Below the pieces are notes generated by a model. That model did not search any database. It was not told the DNA's origin and was given only the letters and a program-made list of their open reading frames with translations. A stretch of DNA of 64,000 nucleotides. Origin: Nocardioides sp. zg-1230. GTDB lineage: Bacteria; Actinomycetota; Actinomycetes; Propionibacteriales; Nocardioidaceae. The stretch covers positions 310,001 through 374,000 of the forward strand of contig NZ_JABJQZ010000004.1 of the NCBI RefSeq assembly GCF_013155335.1, given 5' to 3'. The position numbers and the translations under genes are program-made. Positions 18,044-25,897 of the stretch are shown one piece after another (the first letter of the stretch is position 1; every line of letters starts with the position of its first letter).

Positions 18044-18128
18044 TCGGGCACCAAAACATGCCCGAATGCTTGGCAACATGCCCGAACGTGAGGTTTAATC
18101 GCGGCATCATGTGATGGGGGTCACCCCC
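18044..18128 (+). promoter_or_regulatory. mtlA promoter with repeated half-sites and a CRP/GlxR-type box
   Basis: TCGGGCA (18044-18050) faces TGCCCGA (18059-18065), and the 12-mer AACATGCCCGAA occurs twice, at 18055 and 18075, exactly 20 bp apart. TTGGCA (18070) and TTTAAT (18094) form a promoter with an 18-bp spacer, so the second copy falls within it. Just downstream, GTGA-TGGGGG-TCAC (18111-18124) matches the CRP/GlxR core and also forms a GGGGG-TCA-CCCCC hairpin. Confidence 0.6.
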
Positions 18129-18152
18129 TGAGTTCGACTGGAGGACATCAGC

Positions 18153-19661
18153 ATGGCCACGACATTCACGGCCCCCACCGGCTCCGGTGCCCGGGTCCGC
18201 ATACAGAAGTTCGGCACGTTCCTCTCCAACATGATCATGCCCAACATCCCGGCACTGATCGCGTGGGGACTGCTCACCGCGCTCGTCATCGACGTCGGCT
18301 GGTGGCCGAACGCCGACCTCGCCACGATGGTCGGCCCGATCATCCACTTCGCCCTGCCGATCCTCATCGCCGCCACGGGCGGCCGCATGGTCTACGGCGA
18401 CCGCGGCGCGGTGGTCGGTGGCTTCGCGGTGATGGGTGCGATCGCGGGATCCGACCTGCTGGTGGCGAACTTCAACGCCGACCTGCCCGCCGACGCGGCC
18501 CCGCTCGGCCAGGTGCACATGTTCATCGGCGCGATGATCCTGGGCCCCCTGTCGGCCTACGTCATGAAGCGGGTCGACGCGATCTGGGACGGCAAGATCA
18601 AGGTCGGCTTCGAGATGCTCGTCAACATGTTCTCGGCCGGCATCGTGGCCTTCCTGATGGCGATCGTCGGCTTCTGGGTCGTCGCACCCATCGTCAACGA
18701 GATCATGGAGGTGCTCGGCAACGCGGTCGAGTGGCTGGTCGACAACAGCCTGCTGCCGTTGACGTCGATCGTCATCGAGCCCGCGAAGGTCTTCTTCCTC
18801 AACAACGCCATCAACCACGGCGTCCTCACGCCGCTGGGTCTTGCCGAGGCCGCCGAGTCCGGCAAGTCCGTGCTGTTCCTGCTCGAGGCCAACCCGGGCC
18901 CGGGCCTCGGACTGCTGCTCGCCTACACGTTCTTCGGCCGCGGCGTGCCGAAGGCGACCGCCCCGGGCGCGGCGATCATCCAGTTCTTCGGCGGCATTCA
19001 CGAGATCTACTTCCCCTACGTGCTGATGAAGCCCCGCCTGATCCTCGCCATGATCGCCGGCGGCATGACCGGTGTCGCGATCAACGTGGCGTTCGACGTG
19101 GGCCTCCGCGCACCGGCGGCCCCGGGCTCGATCTTCGCCGTGTACGCCCAGACGGCGCGAGGTGACTACCTCGGGGTCACGCTCGGTGTCTTCGGCGCCG
19201 CGGCCGTCACGCTCGTCGTGGCCGCGTTCCTGCTGAAGATGGACAAGTCCGACGACGAGGGTGACCTGAGCGCTGCGACCGCCCAGATGGAGGCCAACAA
19301 GGGCAAGAAGTCCTCGGTCGCCAGCACGCTGACCGGCGGCGCGGCCGCTGCCACGGCCACCGCCACCCGCGAGATCCGCAGCATCGTCTTCGCCTGCGAC
19401 GCGGGGATGGGGTCCTCGGCGATGGGGGCCTCGGTGCTCCGCAAGAAGATCCATGACGCCGGGCACCCGGAGGTGACGGTCATCAACAAGGCGATCGCCA
19501 ACCTCGACGACAGCTACGACCTCGTGGTCAGCCACCAGGACCTCACCGACCGGGCCCGTCAGAAGACACCGTCAGCCGAGCACGTCTCGGTCGACAACTT
19601 CATGGCCAGTCCCCGCTACGACGAGATCGTGGAGATGGTCCGCGACAACAACCGGACCTGA
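18153..19661 (+). CDS. mtlA: Mannitol-specific PTS permease EIICB
   Basis: 502 residues. The EIIC channel fills about residues 20-345 with multiple hydrophobic segments and the mannitol-family stretches NIPALIAWGLLTAL and GGIHEIYFPYVLMKP. A charged, Ala-rich linker leads to EIIB, whose phosphorylated Cys415 is in VFACDAGMGSSAMGAS. It transports and phosphorylates a hexitol, most likely mannitol. EIIA is separate (mtlF, 137 bp downstream). TGGAGGACATCAGC gives a good ribosome-binding site. The preceding 119 bp hold the operator and promoter described separately. Confidence 0.94.
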   Translation: MATTFTAPTGSGARVRIQKFGTFLSNMIMPNIPALIAWGLLTALVIDVGWWPNADLATMVGPIIHFALPILIAATGGRMVYGDRGAVVGGFAVMGAIAGSDLLVANFNADLPADAAPLGQVHMFIGAMILGPLSAYVMKRVDAIWDGKIKVGFEMLVNMFSAGIVAFLMAIVGFWVVAPIVNEIMEVLGNAVEWLVDNSLLPLTSIVIEPAKVFFLNNAINHGVLTPLGLAEAAESGKSVLFLLEANPGPGLGLLLAYTFFGRGVPKATAPGAAIIQFFGGIHEIYFPYVLMKPRLILAMIAGGMTGVAINVAFDVGLRAPAAPGSIFAVYAQTARGDYLGVTLGVFGAAAVTLVVAAFLLKMDKSDDEGDLSAATAQMEANKGKKSSVASTLTGGAAAATATATREIRSIVFACDAGMGSSAMGASVLRKKIHDAGHPEVTVINKAIANLDDSYDLVVSHQDLTDRARQKTPSAEHVSVDNFMASPRYDEIVEMVRDNNRT

Positions 19662-19685
19662 CGCCCGCGCCAGGTCCCCCCGACG

Positions 19686-19724
19686 GTCGAGCCCGGCCCT
19701 CCCCCCGTGGGGGCCGGGCTCGAC
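19686..19724 (+). terminator. Hairpin between mtlA and mtlF
   Basis: GTCGAGCCCGGCC (19686-19698) pairs with GGCCGGGCTCGAC (19712-19724); the loop is itself C/G rich. There is no T-tract. It may attenuate transcription so that less mtlF than mtlA mRNA is made, or stabilise the mtlA 3' end. Confidence 0.65.
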
Positions 19725-19798
19725 CTCCGACGACCACCCTCCGCCGCGAGCGTGTGGTCTGATGATCCACCCGACACTGCGAGGAAGAGAGACGCCAC

Positions 19799-20233
19799 AT
19801 GAGCGACGTACTGAGCAGGGAGGCCATCGTTCTCGGCGGCCAGGCCACGGACAGGGATGCAGCGATCACCGAGGCCGGCCGGCTGCTGGTCGCGAGCGGT
19901 GCGGTCGACGAGGCGTACGTCGACGCCATGCACGAGCGCGAGACCTCGGTCTCCACGTTCATGGGCAACGGTCTCGCCATCCCGCACGGCACCAACGAGG
20001 CGAAGGCGCTGATCCGCCGCACCGCGATCTCGTTCGTCCGCTACGACGAGCCGATCGACTGGAAGGGCAGCCCGGCCCGCTACGTCGTCGGGATCGCCGG
20101 CGCGGGCGACGACCACCTGACCGTGCTGCAGGCGCTGGCGGGTGCCTTCACCGACGACGCGAGCATCGCCGCGCTCGACGCCGCGCAGACCCCGGACGAC
20201 GTCCTCGCCGTGCTGGGCGACGTCAGCGCCTGA
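19799..20233 (+). CDS. mtlF: Mannitol-specific PTS component EIIA
   Basis: 144 residues. The domain accepts phosphate from HPr on His63 (GLAIPHGTNEAK) and passes it to the EIIB part of MtlA. The N-terminus (VLSREAIVLGGQATDRDAAI) is typical of the mannitol EIIA class. An AGGAAGAGAG tract precedes the ATG. It is 137 bp from mtlA with a hairpin between, so the pair is probably one transcript with partial attenuation. It converges with the molybdoenzyme gene only 12 bp downstream. Confidence 0.95.
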   Translation: MSDVLSREAIVLGGQATDRDAAITEAGRLLVASGAVDEAYVDAMHERETSVSTFMGNGLAIPHGTNEAKALIRRTAISFVRYDEPIDWKGSPARYVVGIAGAGDDHLTVLQALAGAFTDDASIAALDAAQTPDDVLAVLGDVSA

Positions 20234-20245
20234 CCGGGCCGACGC

Positions 20246-22375
20246 TCAGATCGCCGTCACCGCGACCGGTACGCCGTTGAGCGCGGCGTTGCCCGAGACG
20301 TCGAGCAGCTCGGGGTCGGTGAGGTCGTTGACCGAGACGCCCGGGACCTCGCGGCTGCGCGACATCAGGACGCCGTCGGCCGCGTGCCCGTAGCCGTGGG
20401 GGAGGGACACCACGCCCGGCATCAGGTCGTCGGACGCGGCCACCTCGACCTCGACCGATCCGACGCGCGAGGTCACGCGCACGCGCGAGCCGTCCTCGAT
20501 GGCGCGCTGCACCAGGTCGCCGGGGTTCATCAGCAGCTGGTGGCGCGGCCGGCCACGCGTCAGTCGCTCGGAGTTGTGCATCCAGGAGTTGCAGTCGCGC
20601 TGGTGGCGCCGCCCGATGAGCACCAGCTCGTCGCCGGCGGGCACCGGGACCTCGGCGAGTCGCCTCACGTCGGCCACTACGAGCGCAGGCGCCAGGTCGA
20701 CCCGCTTGCTGCGGGCCGGCAGCCGGTCGGGCAGCTGGCCCCCGCGGAGCGGGCCGAGGTCGATGCCGGCCGGTCGCGCGCGGAGCTTGGAGAGCGTGAC
20801 CCCGCTCGACCCGCGGCGCAGCAGCTGCCCGATGAGGAACGTGGGGCTCGCGGTCAGCCGCGCGCGCTGGACGATGCGCTTCTTGAGCGGGGCCTTGCGC
20901 TCCAGACGGGCAGTCGTCCGCAGTGTGATCTCCCGGAAGATCTGCCAGTCGTGGCGCTGGTCGGCCTCCTTCTCGAACACCGCCGGGGTGAACCGGGCCG
21001 TGTTGCGCACCGCGAGCAGGTGGAAGACCAGGTCGTAGTGGTCGCGCTCGAGCGCGGTGGTCGGCGGCAGGATCACGTCGGCGTGCCGGGTGGTCTCGTT
21101 GACGTAGATGTCGACCGCGGCCATGAAGTCGAGGCCGCGCAGCGCACCGTCGAGGCGGGCGCCGTCGGGCGTCGACAGGACCGGGTTACCCGCCACCGTG
21201 AGCAGTGCGCGGACCTGGCCCTCGCCGGGCGTCTCGATCTCCTCGCGCAGCGCCGCCACCGGCAGCTCGCCCGCGGTCTCCGGGAGCCCGCGGACCCGCG
21301 AGCGCCACGCGTCGTGGTGGCCGCGGCCGATGAGACCGGTGCCCACGGCGTCGATCGCCGGGGTGGTGAACATCGCGCCGCCCGGCCGGTCGAGGTTCCC
21401 GGTGAGGACGTTGAGGCAGGTGACCGCCCACTGGCACACCGTGCCCCACGGCCCCGCGGACACCCCGATGCGGCTGTAGACGACGCCGGCCTCGGCGGCC
21501 GCCAGCTCGTGCGCGAGCCGGCGGACCTCCGCCGCCGGCAGTCCGCTCATCGCCTCGGCCCGCTCGGGCGTGAAGTCGGCGACCAGCTCCACGACGGTCG
21601 CGAGCCCGTCGACGTACGACGCCACGCTGGGTGCGGTGTCGGGGGAGGACTCGACGGTCAGGACGTGCAGCATCGCCAGCAGCACCCACGCATCGGTGCC
21701 CGGCCGGACGAAGTGGTGCTCGTCGGCGACCTTGGCGGTCTCGGTGCGGCGGGGGTCGAGCACGACCATCTTCCCGCCGCGGGCCCGGAGGTCGCGCACC
21801 CGCTGCGGGAAGTCGGGAACAGTCATCAGGGAGCCGTTGGAGGCCATCGGGTTGCCGCCGACCACGAGGAACCACGAGGTGCGGTCGATGTCGGGGATCG
21901 GCAGGAAGAGCTGGTGGCCGAAGACGAGGTGCGCCACGAGCTGGTGGGGGAGCTGGTCGACCGAGGTGGCCGAGTAGCGGTTCCTCGTGCGGAAGGACTT
22001 GAACATCGCGGTGCCGTGCGTCATCGACCCCAGGCTGTGGGCGTTGGGGTTGCCGAGGTAGACGCCGAGCGCGTCGTCCCCGTGCTCGTTGATGGTGCGC
22101 GCGAGGTTGTCGGCGACCAGGTCGAAGGCCTCGTCCCAGCCGATCTCCTCCCACCGGGCGTCGGCGCCCTCGCCGACGCGGCGCACGGGTCGACGCAGCC
22201 GGTCGGGGTCGGCGTACACGTCCGCGATGGCGACGCCCTTGGGGCACACGTGACCGCGCGACAGCGGATCGGCCTTGTTGCCGCGCACCCCGACGACCTC
22301 GCGCCCCTCGATCGTCAGCTCGAGGCCGCAGATGGCTTCACAGAGGTTGCAGACGCCGATACGTGTCTCACCCAT
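20246..22375 (-). CDS. Molybdopterin oxidoreductase with N-terminal 4Fe-4S site
   Basis: 709 residues from MGETRIG. The N-terminal Fe4S4 domain has Cys9, Cys12, Cys16 and Cys44 (CNLCEAIC ... HVCPKG), then the MopB catalytic domain (LGNPNAHSLGSMTHG, VVLDPRRTETAK) and a C-terminal molydopterin dinucleotide-binding domain (LMNPGDLVQRAI, VSLPHGYGHA). The Mo-ligand region reads SATSVDQLP with no Cys or Sec, suggesting a serine or other ligand. No electron-transfer or membrane subunit is adjacent, so it is probably a soluble or assimilatory enzyme; the substrate cannot be told. A GACGAT hexamer seven bases before the ATG suggests a leaderless start. Confidence 0.85.
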   Translation of the reverse strand: MGETRIGVCNLCEAICGLELTIEGREVVGVRGNKADPLSRGHVCPKGVAIADVYADPDRLRRPVRRVGEGADARWEEIGWDEAFDLVADNLARTINEHGDDALGVYLGNPNAHSLGSMTHGTAMFKSFRTRNRYSATSVDQLPHQLVAHLVFGHQLFLPIPDIDRTSWFLVVGGNPMASNGSLMTVPDFPQRVRDLRARGGKMVVLDPRRTETAKVADEHHFVRPGTDAWVLLAMLHVLTVESSPDTAPSVASYVDGLATVVELVADFTPERAEAMSGLPAAEVRRLAHELAAAEAGVVYSRIGVSAGPWGTVCQWAVTCLNVLTGNLDRPGGAMFTTPAIDAVGTGLIGRGHHDAWRSRVRGLPETAGELPVAALREEIETPGEGQVRALLTVAGNPVLSTPDGARLDGALRGLDFMAAVDIYVNETTRHADVILPPTTALERDHYDLVFHLLAVRNTARFTPAVFEKEADQRHDWQIFREITLRTTARLERKAPLKKRIVQRARLTASPTFLIGQLLRRGSSGVTLSKLRARPAGIDLGPLRGGQLPDRLPARSKRVDLAPALVVADVRRLAEVPVPAGDELVLIGRRHQRDCNSWMHNSERLTRGRPRHQLLMNPGDLVQRAIEDGSRVRVTSRVGSVEVEVAASDDLMPGVVSLPHGYGHAADGVLMSRSREVPGVSVNDLTDPELLDVSGNAALNGVPVAVTAI

Positions 22376-22382
22376 GGTGTGG

Positions 22383-22388
22383 ATCGTC
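22383..22388 (-). promoter_or_regulatory. -10 of likely leaderless molybdoenzyme transcript
   Basis: On the minus strand GACGAT is followed by seven bases and then the ATG at 22375. No ribosome-binding site is visible, so a leaderless transcript is likely. Confidence 0.35.
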
Positions 22389-22504
22389 GCACGGCGCACC
22401 CCGCAGGGGGATGACACCGGACCGGTCACCCGTCAGACTCTGCCGGGCCCGGTCCAGACCGCCCCGGTCGCCGGGCGGCATCCCCCAACAGAATGGAGCA
22501 CGTC

Positions 22505-22771
22505 ATGGGTTTCGGAGGGCCGATCGGCCTGATCGTCGTGGGACTGATCCTCGCGCTGGCCTTCAACGAGCAGCAGGTGGGACCGCTCGAGGTACCCACC
22601 ATCGGGTGGATCCTCGTGCTGGCCGGAGCGCTCTGGCTGGTGCTGACGGTGGTCCAGCAGAACACCAAGCGACGCCACAGCACGACCGCCACCACGACCG
22701 ACGCAGAGGGTCGCCAGGCCTCGACGCAGCGCACCACCGAGTCCGACCCGCCGGCCCCGCCGGCCGTGTGA
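22505..22771 (+). CDS. Small two-TM membrane protein, DUF6458-like
   Basis: 88 residues. The MGFGGPIGLIVVGLILALAF start, a second hydrophobic segment (IGWILVLAGALWLVLTVV) and a polar Thr-rich tail fit the DUF6458 family of small actinobacterial membrane proteins. The ATG at 22505 is preferred because it follows GGAG at the right spacing and gives the family N-terminus; an ATG four codons upstream would lack a site. It is a single-gene unit ended by a hairpin. Confidence 0.8.
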   Translation: MGFGGPIGLIVVGLILALAFNEQQVGPLEVPTIGWILVLAGALWLVLTVVQQNTKRRHSTTATTTDAEGRQASTQRTTESDPPAPPAV

Positions 22772-22774
22772 ACA

Positions 22775-22825
22775 CCCCGCGGCGTTCTCCTCCTCCGCTT
22801 CGCTCCTCCGGACAACGCCGCGGGG
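22775..22825 (+). terminator. Hairpin after the DUF6458-like gene
   Basis: CCCCGCGGCGTT (22775-22786) and AACGCCGCGGGG (22814-22825) form a perfect 12-bp stem directly after the stop codon, with a C/T-rich loop of 27 bases. Confidence 0.6.
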
Positions 22826-22897
22826 ACCCCGTTCCCTCGGAGGGCCTCCTGCTTCTGGTTGCGCGGCGCGGATTGGGCCAGGGGTCCGGCGCCTCGA

Positions 22898-22903
22898 TAT
22901 GAT
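22898..22903 (+). promoter_or_regulatory. Candidate rpsO promoter -10
   Basis: TATGAT with TTGGGC (22873) 19 bp upstream. The transcript would have a leader of about 100 bases with GC-rich inverted repeats before the rpsO Shine-Dalgarno GAAGGAG (22998-23004). Confidence 0.4.
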
Positions 22904-23010
22904 CCTGCGGTTGCCCGACAGGGCGACACGCCGTCACGACGGCCGCGGAACCAGAGTGCCCCGGTGAACAGGCCCGGGCGCGCCGCGCAACGAGAACCGA
23001 AGGAGCCCCC

Positions 23011-23286
23011 ATGTCGATTGGTACCGACGCGGAGACCAAGAAGAAGATCATCGCCGAGTACGCCCTGACCGAGGGTGACACCGGTTCCCCCGAGGTCCAG
23101 ATCGCGCTGCTCAGCCACCGCATCTCGCACCTCACCGAGCACCTCAAGACGCACAAGCACGACCACCACAGCCGTCGTGGACTGCTGCTCCTGGTCGGCC
23201 AGCGCCGCCGCCTGCTCAACTACCTGCAGAAGACGGAGATCGAGCGCTACCGCTCCATCGTCGAGCGCCTCGGCCTCCGCCGCTGA
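23011..23286 (+). CDS. rpsO: 30S ribosomal protein S15
   Basis: 91 residues. S15 binds the central domain of 16S rRNA early in 30S assembly. The family signature is [40 protein letters not shown] in pieces: [26 protein letters not shown] and RRRLLNYL. The ATG follows GAAGGAG. The rpsO-pnp order is conserved across bacteria. A strong hairpin separates it from pnp. Confidence 0.97.
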   Translation: MSIGTDAETKKKIIAEYALTEGDTGSPEVQIALLSHRISHLTEHLKTHKHDHHSRRGLLLLVGQRRRLLNYLQKTEIERYRSIVERLGLRR

Positions 23287-23291
23287 GCAAC

Positions 23292-23322
23292 GGAGCGGCT
23301 CCCCGCCACGGGGAGCCGCTCC
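23292..23322 (+). terminator. rpsO terminator
   Basis: GGAGCGGCTCCCC (23292-23304) and its complement (23310-23322) form a perfect 13-bp stem with a 5-base loop, six bases after the rpsO stop, followed by CTCTCA rather than a T-tract. Confidence 0.75.
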
Positions 23323-23346
23323 TCTCACATCCGGGCCGCGCCGCGC

Positions 23347-23352
23347 TAGTGT
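23347..23352 (+). promoter_or_regulatory. Candidate pnp promoter -10
   Basis: TAGTGT matches TANNNT after the rpsO hairpin. A start near 23360 would give pnp a leader of about 200 bases that contains the hairpins described separately. Confidence 0.35.
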
Positions 23353-23463
23353 CGACCCGGCACAACTGAAACAACACCCAACAGGAGCGACCCGCCTCGT
23401 CGCCCGGTCCTCGGTAGTGGCCTTCAGATCCCAGCCCCACGGCTGGAAGAGCTGCGGGCCTCG

Positions 23464-23556
23464 ATCGAAGACCGGCCCCGCGGGACCTTCGATGGTCCAC
23501 CACATGAGGGGTGGACGCCGCGGATCGCTCCGCGAAGAGAAAGCAGAGTCCTGCTT
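23464..23556 (+). promoter_or_regulatory. Structured pnp leader with four consecutive inverted repeats
   Basis: In order: ATCGAAG/CTTCGAT (23464/23487), GTCCACC/GGTGGAC (23495/23510), CGCGGA/TCCGCG (23519-23534) and AAGCAG/CTGCTT (23541-23556). The last one ends two bases before the pnp ATG and covers the position where a ribosome-binding site would lie. In other bacteria PNPase controls its own synthesis through a leader hairpin; the same is inferred here. Confidence 0.55.
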
Positions 23557-23558
23557 CC

Positions 23559-25796
23559 ATGAGTGAACCCATCATCTCCGCTGTCGAGACCGTCCTCGAC
23601 AACGGCAAGTTCGGCCAGCGCACGGTCAAGTTCGAGACCGGGCTGCTCGCCCGCCAGGCCGCCGGCTCCGTCACGGCCTACCTCGACGACGAGACCATGC
23701 TGCTCTCGGCGACCACCGCCTCGAAGAACCCGAAGGACCACTTCGACTTCTTCCCGCTGACCATCGACGTCGAGGAGCGGATGTACGCCGTGGGCCAGAT
23801 CCCCGGCTCGTTCTTCCGTTCCGAGGGTCGCCCGGGCGAGGACGCGATCCTCACCTGCCGCCTCATCGACCGCCCCCTGCGCCCGACCTTCAAGAAGGGC
23901 CTGCGCAACGAGGTCCAGGTCGTCATCACCGTCATGGCGCTCGACCCCGACCAGCCCTACGACGTGCTGGCCATCAACGCCGCGTCGCTGTCCACCCAGC
24001 TCTCGGGCCTGCCGTTCTCCGGCCCCGTCGGCGGCGTCCGCGTCGCCCTCATCGACGGCCAGTGGGTCGCCTTCCCGAGCCACTCGCAGCTCGAATCGGC
24101 CGTCTTCGACATGGTCGTCGCGGGTCGCGTCACCGAGACCGGCGACGTCGCCATCATGATGGTCGAGGCCGAGGCCCCCGAGGAGACCATCGCCCTCATC
24201 CAGGGTGGAGCCCAGGCACCCACCGAGGAGGTCGTGGCCAGCGGTCTCGACGCCGCCAAGCCCTTCATCAAGCAGCTGTGCGAGGCGCAGTCGCAGCTCG
24301 CCGCCGAGGCCGCCAAGCCGGTCCAGGACTTCCCGGTCTTCCTCGACTACGAGGACGACGTCTACGCCGCCGTCGAGGCCGCCGCGAAGGACGACCTGAC
24401 CGCCGCCATGCAGATCGGCGACAAGCAGGAGCGCGAGTCGCGCACCGACGAGCTCAAGGTCGCCCTGCTCGAGAAGCTCGCCGACCAGTTCGAGGGTCGC
24501 GAGAAGGAGCTCGGCGCCGCGTTCCGCTCCGTCAGCAAGAACGTCGTGCGCGAGCGTGTCCTGCGCGACAAGGTCCGCATCGACGGCCGCGGCCTCGCCG
24601 ACATCCGTCCGCTGCACGCCGAGGTCAACGTGATCCCGCGCGTCCACGGCTCCGCGCTGTTCGAGCGCGGCGAGACCCAGATCCTGGGTGTCACCACGCT
24701 CGACATGCTCAAGATGGAGCAGCAGCTCGACACGCTGTCGCCGGAGAAGCACCGCCGCTACATGCACAAGTACGTCTTCCCGCCGTTCTCCACCGGCGAG
24801 ACCGGCCGCGTGGGCTCGCCCAAGCGTCGCGAGGTCGGCCACGGCGCCCTGGCGCGTCGCGCGCTGCTCCCCGTCCTGCCCAACCGCGAGGAGTTCCCCT
24901 ACGCGATCCGCCAGCTCTCCGAGGCCATGGGCTCCAACGGCTCCACCTCGATGGGCTCCGTCTGCGCCTCGACCCTGTCGCTGCTGCAGGCCGGTGTGCC
25001 CCTGAAGGCGCCCGTGGCCGGCATCGCGATGGGCCTCATCTCCGGCGAGGTCGACGGCGAGACCCAGTACGTCGCGCTCACCGACATCCTCGGCGCCGAG
25101 GACGCGTTCGGTGACATGGACTTCAAGGTCGCCGGCACCCGCGAGTTCGTCACGGCCCTGCAGCTCGACACCAAGCTCGACGGCATCCCCGCCGAGGTCC
25201 TGGCCGCCGCGCTGACCCAGGCCCGCGACGCCCGCCTGGCGATCCTCGACGTGATGGGCGAGGCCATCGACGCACCCGAGGAGATGTCGGTGCACGCGCC
25301 GCGCATCATCACCGTGCGCGTGCCCGTCGACAAGATCGGCGAGGTCATCGGCCCCAAGGGCAAGGTCATCAACCAGATCCAGGACGACACGGGCGCGACG
25401 CTGTCCATCGAGGACGACGGCACGGTCTACATCGGCGCGACCAACGGCGAGGCCGCCGAGGCGGCCAAGGCCGCGGTCAACGCGATCGCCAACCCGACGA
25501 TGCCCGAGGTCGGCGAGCGCTACCTCGGCACCGTCGTGAAGACGACCAACTTCGGTGCCTTCGTCTCGCTGATGCCCGGCAAGGACGGCCTGCTGCACAT
25601 CAGCAAGCTGCGCGCCCTGGCCGGCGGCAAGCGCGTCGACGCGGTCGAGGACGTCCTGGCCGTGGGCCAGAAGGTCCAGGTCAAGATCGCCGAGATCGAC
25701 GACCGCGGCAAGCTGTCGCTGGTCCCCGTCGTCGAGGAGGACGAGGGCGGCTCCGAGGAGTCCGCCGACGCCCCCGAGGCCGTCGACGCCGAGTGA
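23559..25796 (+). CDS. pnp: Polyribonucleotide nucleotidyltransferase (PNPase)
   Basis: 745 residues. PNPase degrades RNA phosphorolytically from the 3' end and can add nucleotides. Two RNase PH domains are visible ([34 protein letters not shown]; then [28 protein letters not shown]). The KH domain holds [18 protein letters not shown] and the S1 domain begins [18 protein letters not shown]. The ATG at 23559 gives the usual N-terminus; an in-frame upstream extension is not conserved. No Shine-Dalgarno is clear because the region is in a hairpin. Confidence 0.96.
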   Translation: MSEPIISAVETVLDNGKFGQRTVKFETGLLARQAAGSVTAYLDDETMLLSATTASKNPKDHFDFFPLTIDVEERMYAVGQIPGSFFRSEGRPGEDAILTCRLIDRPLRPTFKKGLRNEVQVVITVMALDPDQPYDVLAINAASLSTQLSGLPFSGPVGGVRVALIDGQWVAFPSHSQLESAVFDMVVAGRVTETGDVAIMMVEAEAPEETIALIQGGAQAPTEEVVASGLDAAKPFIKQLCEAQSQLAAEAAKPVQDFPVFLDYEDDVYAAVEAAAKDDLTAAMQIGDKQERESRTDELKVALLEKLADQFEGREKELGAAFRSVSKNVVRERVLRDKVRIDGRGLADIRPLHAEVNVIPRVHGSALFERGETQILGVTTLDMLKMEQQLDTLSPEKHRRYMHKYVFPPFSTGETGRVGSPKRREVGHGALARRALLPVLPNREEFPYAIRQLSEAMGSNGSTSMGSVCASTLSLLQAGVPLKAPVAGIAMGLISGEVDGETQYVALTDILGAEDAFGDMDFKVAGTREFVTALQLDTKLDGIPAEVLAAALTQARDARLAILDVMGEAIDAPEEMSVHAPRIITVRVPVDKIGEVIGPKGKVINQIQDDTGATLSIEDDGTVYIGATNGEAAEAAKAAVNAIANPTMPEVGERYLGTVVKTTNFGAFVSLMPGKDGLLHISKLRALAGGKRVDAVEDVLAVGQKVQVKIAEIDDRGKLSLVPVVEEDEGGSEESADAPEAVDAE

Positions 25797-25815
25797 CCTG
25801 ACGCTCCTGCTCCAC

Positions 25816-25851
25816 CCACGACCGGTCGGCCGTCAGGCCGGCCGGTCGTGG
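25816..25851 (+). terminator. pnp terminator hairpin
   Basis: CCACGACCGG (25816-25825) pairs with CCGGTCGTGG (25842-25851), and an inner CGGCC-GTCA-GGCCG extends the stem after one mismatch. It begins 20 bases after the pnp stop. Confidence 0.65.
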
Positions 25852-25897
25852 CGCTTCACCCCGGCTCCACCCCTTGTTTCGCCCCGGAAGGACCCCT

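Noticed and set aside
22861..23010. tRNA or small RNA gene upstream of rpsO
   Set aside because: Inverted repeats are short and no cloverleaf with a T-loop GTTCRA motif can be formed.
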